A DNA stretch of 64,000 bases. Origin: Flavobacterium limnosediminis JC2902 (GTDB taxonomy: Bacteria > Bacteroidota > Bacteroidia > Flavobacteriales > Flavobacteriaceae). A program made the translations under genes and the position numbers. Every line of letters starts with the position of its first letter. Positions within the stretch are counted from its first letter, which is position 1. The stretch lies in contig NZ_AVGG01000017.1 of NCBI RefSeq assembly GCF_000498535.1, positions 1-64,000 on the forward strand, in the 5' to 3' direction. Shown here one piece after another: positions 48,477 through 57,230 of the stretch. The notes below the pieces were generated by a model that worked only from the letters and a program-made list of their open reading frames with translations, was not told the origin of the DNA and ran no database searches.

Positions 48477-49133
48477 ATGAGCAAAATACCTGTTTATTTT
48501 ATGCCGGGTTTGGCGGCCAGTCCGAAAATTTTTGAAAAAATACAGTTGCCGGAAGATCGGTTTGAAATCTATCTTCTGGAGTGGTTTTTGCCTGAAAAAA
48601 AAGAAACACTTGTGAATTACGCCAAGCGAATGGCTGCTGAAATAAAACACGAAGATGCTGTTTTGATTGGAGTTTCCTTCGGAGGAATTCTGGTTCAGGA
48701 AATTGCGAGAATCAGACTGGTTCGGAAGACCATAATCATTTCGAGTGTCAAATGTCAAAAGGAATTTCCCATGCGAATGAAGTTCGTGAAGAACACCAAA
48801 ATGTATAAACTTATTCCGACCCGTTTGTTTTCCAATGTGGAATACCTGCTTAAATACAGTAAGAATGAGAGAATGAAAGAGCGATTGGTGTTGTATAAAA
48901 TGTATCTTTCGGTAAACGATGTGAAATACCTGGATTGGGCCATTGAAAATGTGCTGATTTGGAAAAGAACTGTGGCTGATGAAAAAGTTGTTCATATTCA
49001 CGGCGATAAAGATGATGTGTTTCCAATCGAAAATATTAAAAATTGTATAGTGGTAAAAGGAGGCACACATGCTATGATTCTGTTTAAATACAAATGGATG
49101 AATGAAAACCTTCCGAGAATAATAAGCGAATAA
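48477..49133 (+). CDS. Alpha/beta hydrolase
   Basis: 218 residues, cytoplasmic. Nucleophile elbow GVSFGG with S67, an acidic residue in HGDKDDVFP (about 176-183) and H198 in GGTHAM complete a catalytic triad; MPGLAAS near the N-terminus supplies the oxyanion region. Esterase or thioesterase is likely, substrate unknown. Ten bases before the lytic transglycosylase gene, probably the same transcript. Confidence 0.85.
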   Translation: MSKIPVYFMPGLAASPKIFEKIQLPEDRFEIYLLEWFLPEKKETLVNYAKRMAAEIKHEDAVLIGVSFGGILVQEIARIRLVRKTIIISSVKCQKEFPMRMKFVKNTKMYKLIPTRLFSNVEYLLKYSKNERMKERLVLYKMYLSVNDVKYLDWAIENVLIWKRTVADEKVVHIHGDKDDVFPIENIKNCIVVKGGTHAMILFKYKWMNENLPRIISE

Positions 49134-49143
49134 AATAAGGCGT

Positions 49144-50037
49144 ATGAAGTTGATTAAAAGAGCAGCGGTAGTTGCTGCAGTGGTAGTTGTGAGTGGGGTG
49201 TTTATTTATGCCGCATCATCGGCAAAAACATCCGATAAAGGGTATGAATTTACAAGAATTCCTGTCACTATAGATTTTGCAGGTGAAAAAACCCCGTTGA
49301 GCATTTCTGATGTCCGGGAGCGTTTTGACCGCGAGCTGACCGTAAACATAAATCTGCATGCCACAACCGAGCTGGTTATAAAAAGAGCCAATCGTGTCTT
49401 TCCGGTTATCGAACCTATTTTGAAGAAAAATGGTGTACCGGATGATTTCAAATATCTGGCTGTAATTGAAAGTGGTCTGATAAATGTGACATCGCCATCC
49501 GGTGCGAAAGGAGTGTGGCAATTCATGCCTGAAACGGCTAAACAGTTCGGAATGGAAGTGAATGATATTGTTGACGAGCGTTATCATCTGGAAAAATCAA
49601 CCGAATTGGCGTGTCAGTATTTGTTGAAAGCCAAAGCGAAATTCGGAAACTGGACTATGGCGGCGGCATCTTATAACGGCGGAATGAACGGAATGGATCG
49701 TTTTATGGAAGCGCAGAAAGTATCGGATTATTACGATTTGCTCGTGAATGAAGAAACGTCGCGTTACGTTTTCAGAATTTTGGCACTGAAAGAAATCATG
49801 CAAAACCAACAAAAATACGGCTATGCTTTGCCTGCAGAAATTTTGTATCCACAAATTCCAACCAAAAAAATTGAAGTGACTGCCAATATTGATGATTTGG
49901 CGACATTTGCTATTGAACAGGGAATTAATTACAAGATCTTGAAAATTCACAATCCATGGTTGCGCGATAAGAAATTGGTGATTCAGCCGGGTAAAGTTTA
50001 CACTATAGAAATTCCGTTAGAAGGATATACCAAGTAA
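49144..50037 (+). CDS. Lytic murein transglycosylase (SLT/MltD-like)
   Basis: 297 residues. N-terminal membrane anchor or signal (residues 8-28), then an SLT domain with catalytic E109 (YLAVIESGL), the family block GAKGVWQFMPETAKQFG (about 119-135) and AAASYNGGMNG (about 170-180). The C-terminal ~60 residues (ILYPQIPTKKIEV... VYTIEIPL) resemble the LysM-linker end of MltD-type enzymes. It cleaves glycan strands of peptidoglycan in the periplasm. Ends two bases before the TauE-like gene. Confidence 0.92.
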   Translation: MKLIKRAAVVAAVVVVSGVFIYAASSAKTSDKGYEFTRIPVTIDFAGEKTPLSISDVRERFDRELTVNINLHATTELVIKRANRVFPVIEPILKKNGVPDDFKYLAVIESGLINVTSPSGAKGVWQFMPETAKQFGMEVNDIVDERYHLEKSTELACQYLLKAKAKFGNWTMAAASYNGGMNGMDRFMEAQKVSDYYDLLVNEETSRYVFRILALKEIMQNQQKYGYALPAEILYPQIPTKKIEVTANIDDLATFAIEQGINYKILKIHNPWLRDKKLVIQPGKVYTIEIPLEGYTK

Positions 50038-50039
50038 AA

Positions 50040-50414
50040 ATGAAAACCATGACCTTAGCTACATTTTTTGCTTTAATGGCTATTGGCCTGTTGGCCGGTA
50101 TGTTGAGTGGGTTAATCGGAATTGGAGGCGGAATCGTTATGGTTCCGCTTTTACTGTTGTTGGGGTTTTCCCAACACCAGGCACAGGGAACCAGTCTGGC
50201 AGTTTTGGTGGTTCCGGTAACGGCCGCCGCAGTTTTTAATTATTACAAAGAAGGGTATCTTGATTGGCGGTATGCAGCTTTGATAGCTGTCTTTTTTGTG
50301 GTTGGCGGTTATTTCGGAAGCAAACTTGCTATTACTATCGATCAGAGAATGCTGAAAAAAATATTTGGGATAATATTGCTGATTGTTGCCGGAAAAATGA
50401 TTTTCGAAAAATAA
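50040..50414 (+). CDS. Half-length TauE/SafE-family membrane protein
   Basis: 124 residues with four predicted helices, corresponding to one of the two repeats of normal TauE proteins (compare the 255-residue homologue at 21050-21817). It contains LAGMLSGLIGIGGGIVMVP, the family motif, and ends at VAGKMIFEK. There is no room for a second half: the next gene runs the other way and starts at its stop. It is a genuine single-repeat version found in several bacteria, likely working as a dimer. Confidence 0.85.
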   Translation: MKTMTLATFFALMAIGLLAGMLSGLIGIGGGIVMVPLLLLLGFSQHQAQGTSLAVLVVPVTAAAVFNYYKEGYLDWRYAALIAVFFVVGGYFGSKLAITIDQRMLKKIFGIILLIVAGKMIFEK

Positions 50415-51116
50415 TTATTTTGACAGGCCACTGCTTTGGTATCTGTTTTCGTTGATGAGCAAGGGACTGATACTGTCATAAAACCGATCGTAATTCTGTG
50501 TAAAGGATTCTTCGTACGATATTTTTGAACCCAGATTGATTCCGCCTCTCCTGATGTCTAACAGGTTCATGCCTTCGTCAATCAGAAAGGTTGTCGGAAT
50601 GCCAAGGGTGTGTTTTAAAGTGGAAACCAGTAAATCGTCTTTATTGTAGGTTTCGTGGGCGTAGCAGACTTCAATCGGGCTGTTAAACTGTGAAGCTATT
50701 TTTTTTATCTCCTCCTTTCTGTTCCAGAAAACCACGACAATCTGAATGTCTTTCCGGTATTTTTTTGCCAATTTGTTTAAAGCCTGAATTTCTCCGTTGG
50801 CTGTAAGGCACCATGAGGTATAAGTAAGCAGGTAAACCGGTTTTTTGAAGGAGTTGAGAAAAAGTCGTTTTTTATTGATGCGCTGAATGCTGAAATTGTC
50901 AAATTTTGTACCGATGAGATAGTTGTGAATCAGGGAGTCGAACATTTTTTTGCCTAGATCGGTATCGCCTCTTTCAAATGCGGCATTGGCTTCTTTTATA
51001 TAAGGTTTGATATTTTTGTGGATGTTGTAGGAGAGCAAGATGTGCGCGTTGTCTTGTGCAGTAACTGTATAAGACAGAAGATAAAAAGCGATAATTTTTA
51101 AGTAAAATTTCGGCAT
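50415..51116 (-). CDS. Thioredoxin-like periplasmic protein with degenerate CXXC
   Basis: 233 residues. Signal peptide 1-20 (FYLLSYTVTAQ). TlpA-like fold with YLLTYTSWCLTANGEI at 95-110 and a cis-Pro loop GIPTTFLID. The active-site motif is WCLTA: the first cysteine C103 is present but the second position is Ala, so a dithiol exchange is not possible with these residues alone. Single-Cys activity or a non-redox role is likely. It may be part of the Bacteroidota TlpA family; the last base of its stop codon abuts the TauE-half stop. Confidence 0.82.
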   Translation of the reverse strand: MPKFYLKIIAFYLLSYTVTAQDNAHILLSYNIHKNIKPYIKEANAAFERGDTDLGKKMFDSLIHNYLIGTKFDNFSIQRINKKRLFLNSFKKPVYLLTYTSWCLTANGEIQALNKLAKKYRKDIQIVVVFWNRKEEIKKIASQFNSPIEVCYAHETYNKDDLLVSTLKHTLGIPTTFLIDEGMNLLDIRRGGINLGSKISYEESFTQNYDRFYDSISPLLINENRYQSSGLSK

Positions 51117-51217
51117 CTTCTTTGTTTTTGTCCGATAAAATTACGTTTAAAATCGGCGAATAACTTTATTTCCCGACGAGTGGCTTAAATAGTCGTCAGA
51201 ATACATTCAGGAATAAA

Positions 51218-51240
51218 AAAAGCGCTTCGAAAGCGCTTTT
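51218..51240 (-). terminator. Terminator of the DUF2892/TPR gene
   Basis: aaaagcgctt (51218-51227), loop cga, aagcgctttt (51231-51240): perfect 10-bp stem; the minus strand continues with TTTTATTC. It lies 21 bases beyond the minus-strand stop. Confidence 0.88.
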
Positions 51241-51261
51241 AATGTATTGATAATGAAGTGG

Positions 51262-51777
51262 TTATATTTTTTTCATTTGTTCTTTCATCATTTTGATCTG
51301 ATCTTTCAGCATGTTTTGCTTGTCCAGTTTTTTGGCTTCGTTCAATAAGCCGGTAGCCTCCACTTTTCTTCTTCGTGTCATGGCGATTCCTGCCAATTGC
51401 AATTTAGCCAAAGCCAAATCTTGATCCATGCTTAAACCTAATTCAATGGCTTTTTTGAAAAACTTTTCAGCTGCCGATAAATTGGTTTGTGATACCATGA
51501 TTCCGTTAAGGTAGTTGTAATACCCCTGTTGTTTGCGTATTAAGGCTGTTTCCGGATTTTTGATGTAGGATAGCCATTTCTGTGCGCCTTCCATGTTTTG
51601 TTTTCTTAACTGAAGGAACGCCAACAGTATGAATTCGTTTTTAAAGTACAATAAAATGAAAATCAGGGAGAAAAGGATAAGGAAAATTCCGTTTCCGATG
51701 TTGCTTTCAGTAAACTGCCAGATACCTGTGGCGATAATCAGTCCGGCGATAATCAATTTAATATTTCTGTGAAACAT
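51262..51777 (-). CDS. Membrane protein with two helices and TPR-like C-terminus
   Basis: 171 residues from ATG 51777 (MFHRNIKLIIAGLIIATGIW); a longer frame adds a poor N-terminus. Two adjacent membrane helices (about 8-24 and 31-50) are followed by a helical region with TPR features (YYNYLNGIMVSQTNLSAAEKFFKKAIELGLSM). DUF2892-like at the start. Inner-membrane with a cytosolic scaffold domain; function unknown. Confidence 0.78.
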   Translation of the reverse strand: MFHRNIKLIIAGLIIATGIWQFTESNIGNGIFLILFSLIFILLYFKNEFILLAFLQLRKQNMEGAQKWLSYIKNPETALIRKQQGYYNYLNGIMVSQTNLSAAEKFFKKAIELGLSMDQDLALAKLQLAGIAMTRRRKVEATGLLNEAKKLDKQNMLKDQIKMMKEQMKKI

Positions 51778-51928
51778 AATGTTTTTATTTTTAAGTTTGC
51801 AAATGTAATAAATAGTAATGAGCAACTGAAATAGTTTTTTTTAAACTATGATAATTCGGGTTAAAACTTGTTCTAACTGTTTAAATTGTAAATATATGGC
51901 GTGAGGAGAAAAAAAAATATCAAACCTC

Positions 51929-51958
51929 TTGTCAGAAATAAAAGTCTTTGTATATTTG
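51929..51958 (+). promoter_or_regulatory. Promoter of rpmH
   Basis: TTG (51929-51931), 19-base spacer, TATATTTG (51951-51958), the strongest-class Bacteroidota promoter, 70 bases before the rpmH start codon. Confidence 0.88.
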
Positions 51959-52028
51959 CACTCGGTTTTGAAGCGAGGTTAATTTCAAAGCTGGAACTAT
52001 TTAAAAACACGATTTAAAGATAAAAGCA

Positions 52029-52190
52029 ATGAGTAAGAGAACGTTTCAACCATCGAAAAGAAAAAGAAGAAACAAACACGGTTTCATGGATAGAATGGCT
52101 TCTGCTAACGGAAGAAAAGTATTAGCAAGAAGAAGAGCTAAAGGAAGACATAAGTTAACGGTTTCATCTGAGCCTAGACACAAAAAATAA
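52029..52190 (+). CDS. rpmH: Ribosomal protein bL34
   Basis: 53 residues: [19 protein letters not shown] and [20 protein letters not shown] are the invariant L34 blocks, with a short C-terminal SSEPRHKK extension typical of Bacteroidota. It binds 23S rRNA. The gene is too short for a 60-residue cut-off and is found by its own promoter, start and terminator. Placed before carB instead of before rnpA. Confidence 0.97.
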
Positions 52191-52211
52191 TGATTTTTTA
52201 AATCATAAATA

Positions 52212-52243
52212 GAGCGTTACTTTTTATCGGTAACGCTTTTTTT
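52212..52243 (+). terminator. Terminator of rpmH
   Basis: agcgttac (52212-52219) and gtaacgct (52230-52237), then T6. Isolates rpmH from carB. Confidence 0.92.
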
Positions 52244-52305
52244 ATACCTTACCGAGAATAAAGACATAACTTTGTGTGTCTTAATAATTACAACAACACA
52301 ACACA

Positions 52306-55158
52306 ATGCCAAAAGACAATTCAATCAAATCGGTTTTAATTATTGGTTCGGGACCAATTGTAATCGGACAAGCCTGTGAGTTTGACTACGCAGGATCGCA
52401 ATCTGCACGATCATTAAGAGAAGAAGGAATTGAAGTTATCTTAATTAACTCCAATCCGGCAACCATCATGACGGATCCGTCAATGGCGGATCATGTGTAT
52501 TTGAAACCACTGACGACCAAGTCAATCATCGAAATCCTTAAAGCACATCCGCAAATTGATGCTGTTCTGCCTACAATGGGAGGTCAAACGGCTTTGAACT
52601 TATGTTTGGAGGCTGATGAAAAAGGTATCTGGACGGATTTCGGAGTACGATTAATTGGTGTTGATGTTAATGCCATTAATATCACCGAAGACCGTGAGCA
52701 ATTCAAGCAATTATTAGAGCGAATTGAAGTTCCGACAGCTCCTGCAAAAACAGCGAACTCTTTCCTTAAAGGAAAAGAAATCGCTCAGGAATTCGGTTTT
52801 CCTTTAGTGATTCGTCCTTCGTTTACCCTTGGGGGAACCGGAGCGGCTTTCGTATTCAAGAAAGAGGAATTCGACGATTTGTTAACAAGAGGATTAGAAG
52901 CGTCTCCTATCCACGAAGTCTTGATTGATAAAGCACTTTTGGGATGGAAAGAATATGAGTTGGAATTACTTCGTGATAAAAACGACAACGTTGTTATTAT
53001 CTGTACGATTGAAAATATGGATCCGATGGGAATTCACACCGGAGACAGCATCACGGTGGCGCCTGCAATGACCCTTTCGGACAGAACGTTCCAGAGAATG
53101 CGTGATATGGCAATTCTGATGATGCGCAGTATCGGAAACTTCGCCGGAGGTTGTAACGTGCAGTTCGCCGTTTCACCGGATGAAAAAGAAGATATCGTAG
53201 CCATTGAAATCAATCCGCGTGTATCACGTTCATCAGCATTGGCATCGAAAGCGACCGGTTATCCAATCGCAAAAATTGCTACGAAATTAGCGTTAGGTTA
53301 TTCGCTTGACGAATTGCAAAACCAAATTACAAAATCAACTTCTGCTTTATTCGAACCAACTCTGGATTACGTTATCGTGAAAATCCCGCGTTGGAACTTC
53401 GATAAATTTGAAGGCGCCGACAGAACATTAGGACTTCAGATGAAATCGGTTGGTGAGGTAATGGGAATCGGACGTTCGTTCCAGGAAGCGTTACACAAAG
53501 CAACCCAATCGTTGGAAATCAAACGTAACGGTTTGGGAGCTGACGGAAAAGGGTATACGAATTACGATCAGATCATTGAAAAATTAACCTACGCAAGTTG
53601 GGATCGAGTTTTCGTGATTTACGATGCGATTGCGATGGGAATTCCGTTAAGCCGAATCCACGAAATCACCAAAATCGACATGTGGTTCCTGAAACAATAC
53701 GAGGAATTGTTCGTATTGGAAAGAGAAATTTCAAAATATAAAATAGATTCGTTACCGAAAGAATTGCTTTTGGAAGCGAAACAAAAAGGGTTCGCTGACC
53801 GTCAGATTGCTCACATGATGGGTTGTCTGGAAAGTCAGGTGTACAACCTTCGTGAGCAAATGGGAGTGAACCGCGTTTACAAACTGGTTGATACTTGTGC
53901 GGCCGAGTTTAAAGCGAAAACACCTTACTATTACTCAACATTTGAAGCGGAAATCGAAAAAGCGGACGGAACACGTTATGTTGATAACGAAAGCGTGGTT
54001 ACAGACAAGAAAAAAGTAATCGTTTTAGGTTCGGGTCCAAACCGAATCGGACAGGGGATCGAGTTCGATTATTCTTGTGTGCACGGTGTTTTGGCTGCAT
54101 CAGAATGCGGTTATGAAACGATCATGATCAATTGTAACCCGGAAACGGTTTCTACCGATTTCGATACGGCAGACAAATTGTACTTCGAACCGGTGTTCTG
54201 GGAGCATATCTACGACATTATTCGTCACGAAAAGCCGGAGGGTGTGATTGTTCAGTTGGGTGGTCAAACGGCTTTGAAATTGGCTGAAAAGCTTTCAAAA
54301 TACGGTGTGAAGATTTTAGGAACAAGTTTCGATGCTTTGGATTTAGCCGAAGACCGAGGACGTTTCTCTGATTTATTAACCGATTTACACATTCCGTTCC
54401 CGAAATTCGGAATTGCGGAAAGTGCAGAAGAAGCTTCAAAATTAGCTGATTCATTAGACTTCCCGTTATTGGTGCGTCCTTCGTATGTGTTGGGTGGACA
54501 GGGAATGAAAATCGTAATCAACAAGCAGGAATTGGAAGAACACGTAATTGATTTGTTAAAATCGATTCCGGGTAATAAATTATTATTGGATCATTATTTG
54601 GATGGTGCGATTGAAGCGGAAGCCGATGCGATTTGCGACGGTGAAAACGTTTACATCATCGGAATCATGGAACATATCGAGCCTTGTGGAGTTCACTCTG
54701 GTGACAGTAATGCGACTTTGCCACCGTTCAACATCGGTGAGTTCGTGATGCAACAGATCAAAGATCATACGCATAAAATTGCATTAGCTCTGAAAACGGT
54801 TGGGTTAATCAATATTCAGTTTGCAATTAAAGACGATATCGTTTACATCATTGAAGCGAATCCGAGAGCATCACGTACCGTACCGTTTATCGCAAAAGCG
54901 TATGGCGAGCCGTATGTGAACTATGCAACAAAAGTAATGTTGGGTCACAACAAAGTAACCGACTTTACTTTCAACCCACAACTGAAAGGATTTGCCATCA
55001 AACAGCCGGTGTTCTCTTTCAGTAAGTTTAAAAATGTGAACAAAGCTTTAGGTCCTGAGATGAAATCAACGGGAGAAAGTATCTTGTTTATCGATGATTT
55101 GAAAGACGATCAGTTCTATGAATTGTACTCTCGTAGAAAAATGTATTTAAGTAAATAG
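52306..55158 (+). CDS. carB: Carbamoyl-phosphate synthase large subunit lacking the C-terminal regulatory domain
   Basis: 950 residues against about 1070 in E. coli. Two ATP-grasp halves: the carboxyphosphate half (about 1-400; QACEFDYAGSQ, TMGGQTALN) and the carbamoyl-phosphate half (from about 555; RIGQGIEFDYSC, VQLGGQTALKL). The protein ends a short way after FKNVNKALGPEMKSTGESI, where E. coli CarB continues into the MGS-like allosteric domain, so the domain that binds ornithine, UMP and IMP is missing. It makes carbamoyl phosphate for arginine and pyrimidine synthesis together with CarA, which is not in this window. TAACTTTG (52267-52274) is a likely -7 element 31 bases before the start. 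Confidence 0.95.
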   Translation: MPKDNSIKSVLIIGSGPIVIGQACEFDYAGSQSARSLREEGIEVILINSNPATIMTDPSMADHVYLKPLTTKSIIEILKAHPQIDAVLPTMGGQTALNLCLEADEKGIWTDFGVRLIGVDVNAINITEDREQFKQLLERIEVPTAPAKTANSFLKGKEIAQEFGFPLVIRPSFTLGGTGAAFVFKKEEFDDLLTRGLEASPIHEVLIDKALLGWKEYELELLRDKNDNVVIICTIENMDPMGIHTGDSITVAPAMTLSDRTFQRMRDMAILMMRSIGNFAGGCNVQFAVSPDEKEDIVAIEINPRVSRSSALASKATGYPIAKIATKLALGYSLDELQNQITKSTSALFEPTLDYVIVKIPRWNFDKFEGADRTLGLQMKSVGEVMGIGRSFQEALHKATQSLEIKRNGLGADGKGYTNYDQIIEKLTYASWDRVFVIYDAIAMGIPLSRIHEITKIDMWFLKQYEELFVLEREISKYKIDSLPKELLLEAKQKGFADRQIAHMMGCLESQVYNLREQMGVNRVYKLVDTCAAEFKAKTPYYYSTFEAEIEKADGTRYVDNESVVTDKKKVIVLGSGPNRIGQGIEFDYSCVHGVLAASECGYETIMINCNPETVSTDFDTADKLYFEPVFWEHIYDIIRHEKPEGVIVQLGGQTALKLAEKLSKYGVKILGTSFDALDLAEDRGRFSDLLTDLHIPFPKFGIAESAEEASKLADSLDFPLLVRPSYVLGGQGMKIVINKQELEEHVIDLLKSIPGNKLLLDHYLDGAIEAEADAICDGENVYIIGIMEHIEPCGVHSGDSNATLPPFNIGEFVMQQIKDHTHKIALALKTVGLINIQFAIKDDIVYIIEANPRASRTVPFIAKAYGEPYVNYATKVMLGHNKVTDFTFNPQLKGFAIKQPVFSFSKFKNVNKALGPEMKSTGESILFIDDLKDDQFYELYSRRKMYLSK

Positions 55159-55189
55159 TCTCAAATTATGATAAAAAAAAGCCGCCTGA

Positions 55190-55213
55190 AAAGTTATTTT
55201 AGGCGGTTTTTTT
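55190..55213 (+). terminator. Terminator of carB
   Basis: gccgcctgaaaa and ttttaggcggt around loop gtta, flanked by an A run and T7. Strong, probably bidirectional with the convergent DUF4239 gene. Confidence 0.88.
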
Positions 55214-55281
55214 ATGCTAAGTATTGATTTGAATCCTAGATCAGGTGCCGACTAAGGAAAGCTATAAAATAATAGGTTTTT

Positions 55282-56058
55282 TTATTTTTGCGAATTGATA
55301 TAATCACGCAGATCAATCATCGACTGTTGAGGAACCGTAATATAGTTGTTTTCAGGTCTGTCTAGAATCGCAATCAGGGTAATCACAATTGAAAAGGAAA
55401 TTGTCAAAATTAAAGTCGACCATGATCTGCTGGAACCGGCTATAGCGGTTTGGTACCCGACAGCAAACATGGACAGAACAATAAGTATAAAAAGGACAGT
55501 CCAGATTCCATTCGGAATTCGAGCCTGCCATCCGACTGCTACCCGCATAAAATGGAGATTTATCATCTCATTTAGTGATTCAATATAGAGTGCTGCCACA
55601 TCGGAATTCATGTCTTTTCGTGCATTTGTTACAGCAATGGCAAATAATTTATCTTGTGTTTTTGTGGACAAAGCTATTTTTTCTTCCAATTGATTGGGGT
55701 TTTCAATCTGATGAACATTTGCACGTGAATTTACATATTCTTTAATGAGATTTCTTGTTGTACTGCGGTCGGGTTCCGGCAAAAATTCGGATCTTAACCA
55801 CGTTGCTCGTATCGCGCCGGCTTCTTGCCGGACAAGGCTTCTCTTTGTATCGTATCGTTCGGATACGATGTTGAAAGTAAAAACTAAAATAAAAACCAAT
55901 AACCCCAGAATTGATCCAGAGATACCGGATACCGGAGATTCCTTTTCCGAGTCGGAAGTTTTGTGAATGGTCTTCCCAACTCTATATCCCACATCAATCG
56001 AAAGTACAACGATAAGGCAAGTAGCTAAGAAAAATACCGAAATTGGAATATTGTCCAT
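55282..56058 (-). CDS. DUF4239 (bestrophin-like) membrane protein
   Basis: 258 residues with about four transmembrane helices: a pair near residues 5-25 and 45-66 and a pair near 186-208 and 215-233, with a ~120-residue soluble region between them. The motif EAGAIRATWLRSEFLPEP fits DUF4239. The name bestrophin-like refers to distant similarity to anion channels; transport is not shown. It is transcribed away from the Kir channel gene across a 176-base shared region. Confidence 0.82.
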   Translation of the reverse strand: MDNIPISVFFLATCLIVVLSIDVGYRVGKTIHKTSDSEKESPVSGISGSILGLLVFILVFTFNIVSERYDTKRSLVRQEAGAIRATWLRSEFLPEPDRSTTRNLIKEYVNSRANVHQIENPNQLEEKIALSTKTQDKLFAIAVTNARKDMNSDVAALYIESLNEMINLHFMRVAVGWQARIPNGIWTVLFILIVLSMFAVGYQTAIAGSSRSWSTLILTISFSIVITLIAILDRPENNYITVPQQSMIDLRDYINSQK

Positions 56059-56234
56059 ACTTGTAATTTATTAAAGATTAATAAACTATTTCAAGGTTGT
56101 TTGGCGCTCTATTAAAAGTACGAAAGAATTTTCAAATAGTTATGAAAAAATAAATTGGAATGTGTTTGTCAGGGTATCTGGTTTTTAATTATTGGATATT
56201 TTCGCTATTTTTACGGGATAACCAACAGTAAGAA

Positions 56235-57191
56235 ATGGCTTTTTTGAAGAAAATAAATGCAAGGGCAAAAGCCGATGCCAATACCGGATTCGGATCGAAT
56301 TCATCGAATTATGGCGGTCGTTTTATTACCAAGAACGGAAATGCTAACGTAAAGAAAAAGGGAATCGGTTTTGTAGAAAGTATCAGTTGGTATCACACTA
56401 TGCTGGTGATTCCGCGTTGGAAATTTATGTTGACTATCTTCGTGTTCTATTTCTTAGTGAATCTCTTTTTTGCCAGTGTTTATTGTCTGATTGGAGTAGA
56501 ACATTTAAATGGGATTTCCGCTGATAATGCTGTTGATAAATTTGGGCAGGCGTTTTTCTTTAGTGCTCAGACGTACACTACCGTTGGTTACGGACATATC
56601 AGTCCGACCGGCTTTTGGGCCAGTTTTGTTGCTTCTGTTGAGGCTTTGTTTGGATTATTGAGTTTTGCAATTGCCACTGGTTTGTTTTACGGAAGGTTTA
56701 GTAAACCAAAAGCATTCATTCGTTTTTCGGAGAATGCCATTATTGCCCCATATAAAGACATGACCGCGTTGATGTTGCGAATGACGCCGTATAAAAATAC
56801 CAATCTTACCGAAGCCGAAGCCCGATTGACACTGGGAATGACATTAGAAGAAAACGGAAAAACAATCAACAAATTTTATTCGCTGGATCTGGAATTACAG
56901 CGTATTAATGCATTGACATTGAGTTGGACTTTGGTACATCCCATTTCGGAAGAAAGTCCACTATACAATTTCTCGAAAGAAGATTTTGAGAAAAATCAAG
57001 GTGAATTGGTGGTGTATGTAAAGGTTTTTGATGATATGTTCAGTGCTTCTGTGGTGAAAAGAACTTCTTATACTTTTGACGAGATTGTTTACGGCGCCAA
57101 ATTTATACAGATGTTTTCACGGAGTGATAATAGTATGCACACCTTGCTTTTTATCGACAAGCTTAATGCTTTTGATAAAATGGAATTATAA
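56235..57191 (+). CDS. Inward-rectifier type potassium channel (KirBac)
   Basis: 318 residues. N-terminal slide-helix region, TM1 (about 64-87), pore loop with selectivity filter TTVGYG (115-120), TM2 (about 127-152, LLSFAIATGLFYGRFSKP) and a cytoplasmic beta-sandwich Kir domain (about 158-310, PYKNTNLTEAEARLTLGM). Complete: TVGYG selects potassium; the cytoplasmic domain gates by lipids or ions. Monocistronic with a terminator. A bacterial Kir channel next to an unrelated DUF4239 protein suggests a divergent ion-homeostasis pair; this is inference. Confidence 0.93.
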   Translation: MAFLKKINARAKADANTGFGSNSSNYGGRFITKNGNANVKKKGIGFVESISWYHTMLVIPRWKFMLTIFVFYFLVNLFFASVYCLIGVEHLNGISADNAVDKFGQAFFFSAQTYTTVGYGHISPTGFWASFVASVEALFGLLSFAIATGLFYGRFSKPKAFIRFSENAIIAPYKDMTALMLRMTPYKNTNLTEAEARLTLGMTLEENGKTINKFYSLDLELQRINALTLSWTLVHPISEESPLYNFSKEDFEKNQGELVVYVKVFDDMFSASVVKRTSYTFDEIVYGAKFIQMFSRSDNSMHTLLFIDKLNAFDKMEL

Positions 57192-57192
57192 T

Positions 57193-57224
57193 AAAAAAAG
57201 CCTTTCAGTATTTGAAAGGCTTTT
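57193..57224. terminator. Bidirectional terminator between Kir and DUF3857 genes
   Basis: aaaagcctttca (57196-57207), loop gtatt, tgaaaggctttt (57213-57224): perfect 12-bp stem directly after the Kir stop and 6 bases before the convergent gene's stop. Confidence 0.9.
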
Positions 57225-57230
57225 GCGTTT

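Noticed and set aside
48474..49070. 198-codon open frame antisense to the alpha/beta hydrolase gene
   Set aside because: It mirrors the hydrolase frame, has no recognisable domain, and the opposite strand has a catalytic triad and a proper start.
52306..55158. Short CarB as a frameshifted or assembly-truncated gene
   Set aside because: Only about 120 bases follow before the next gene, they hold a terminator, and no MGS-like coding sequence is present in any frame.
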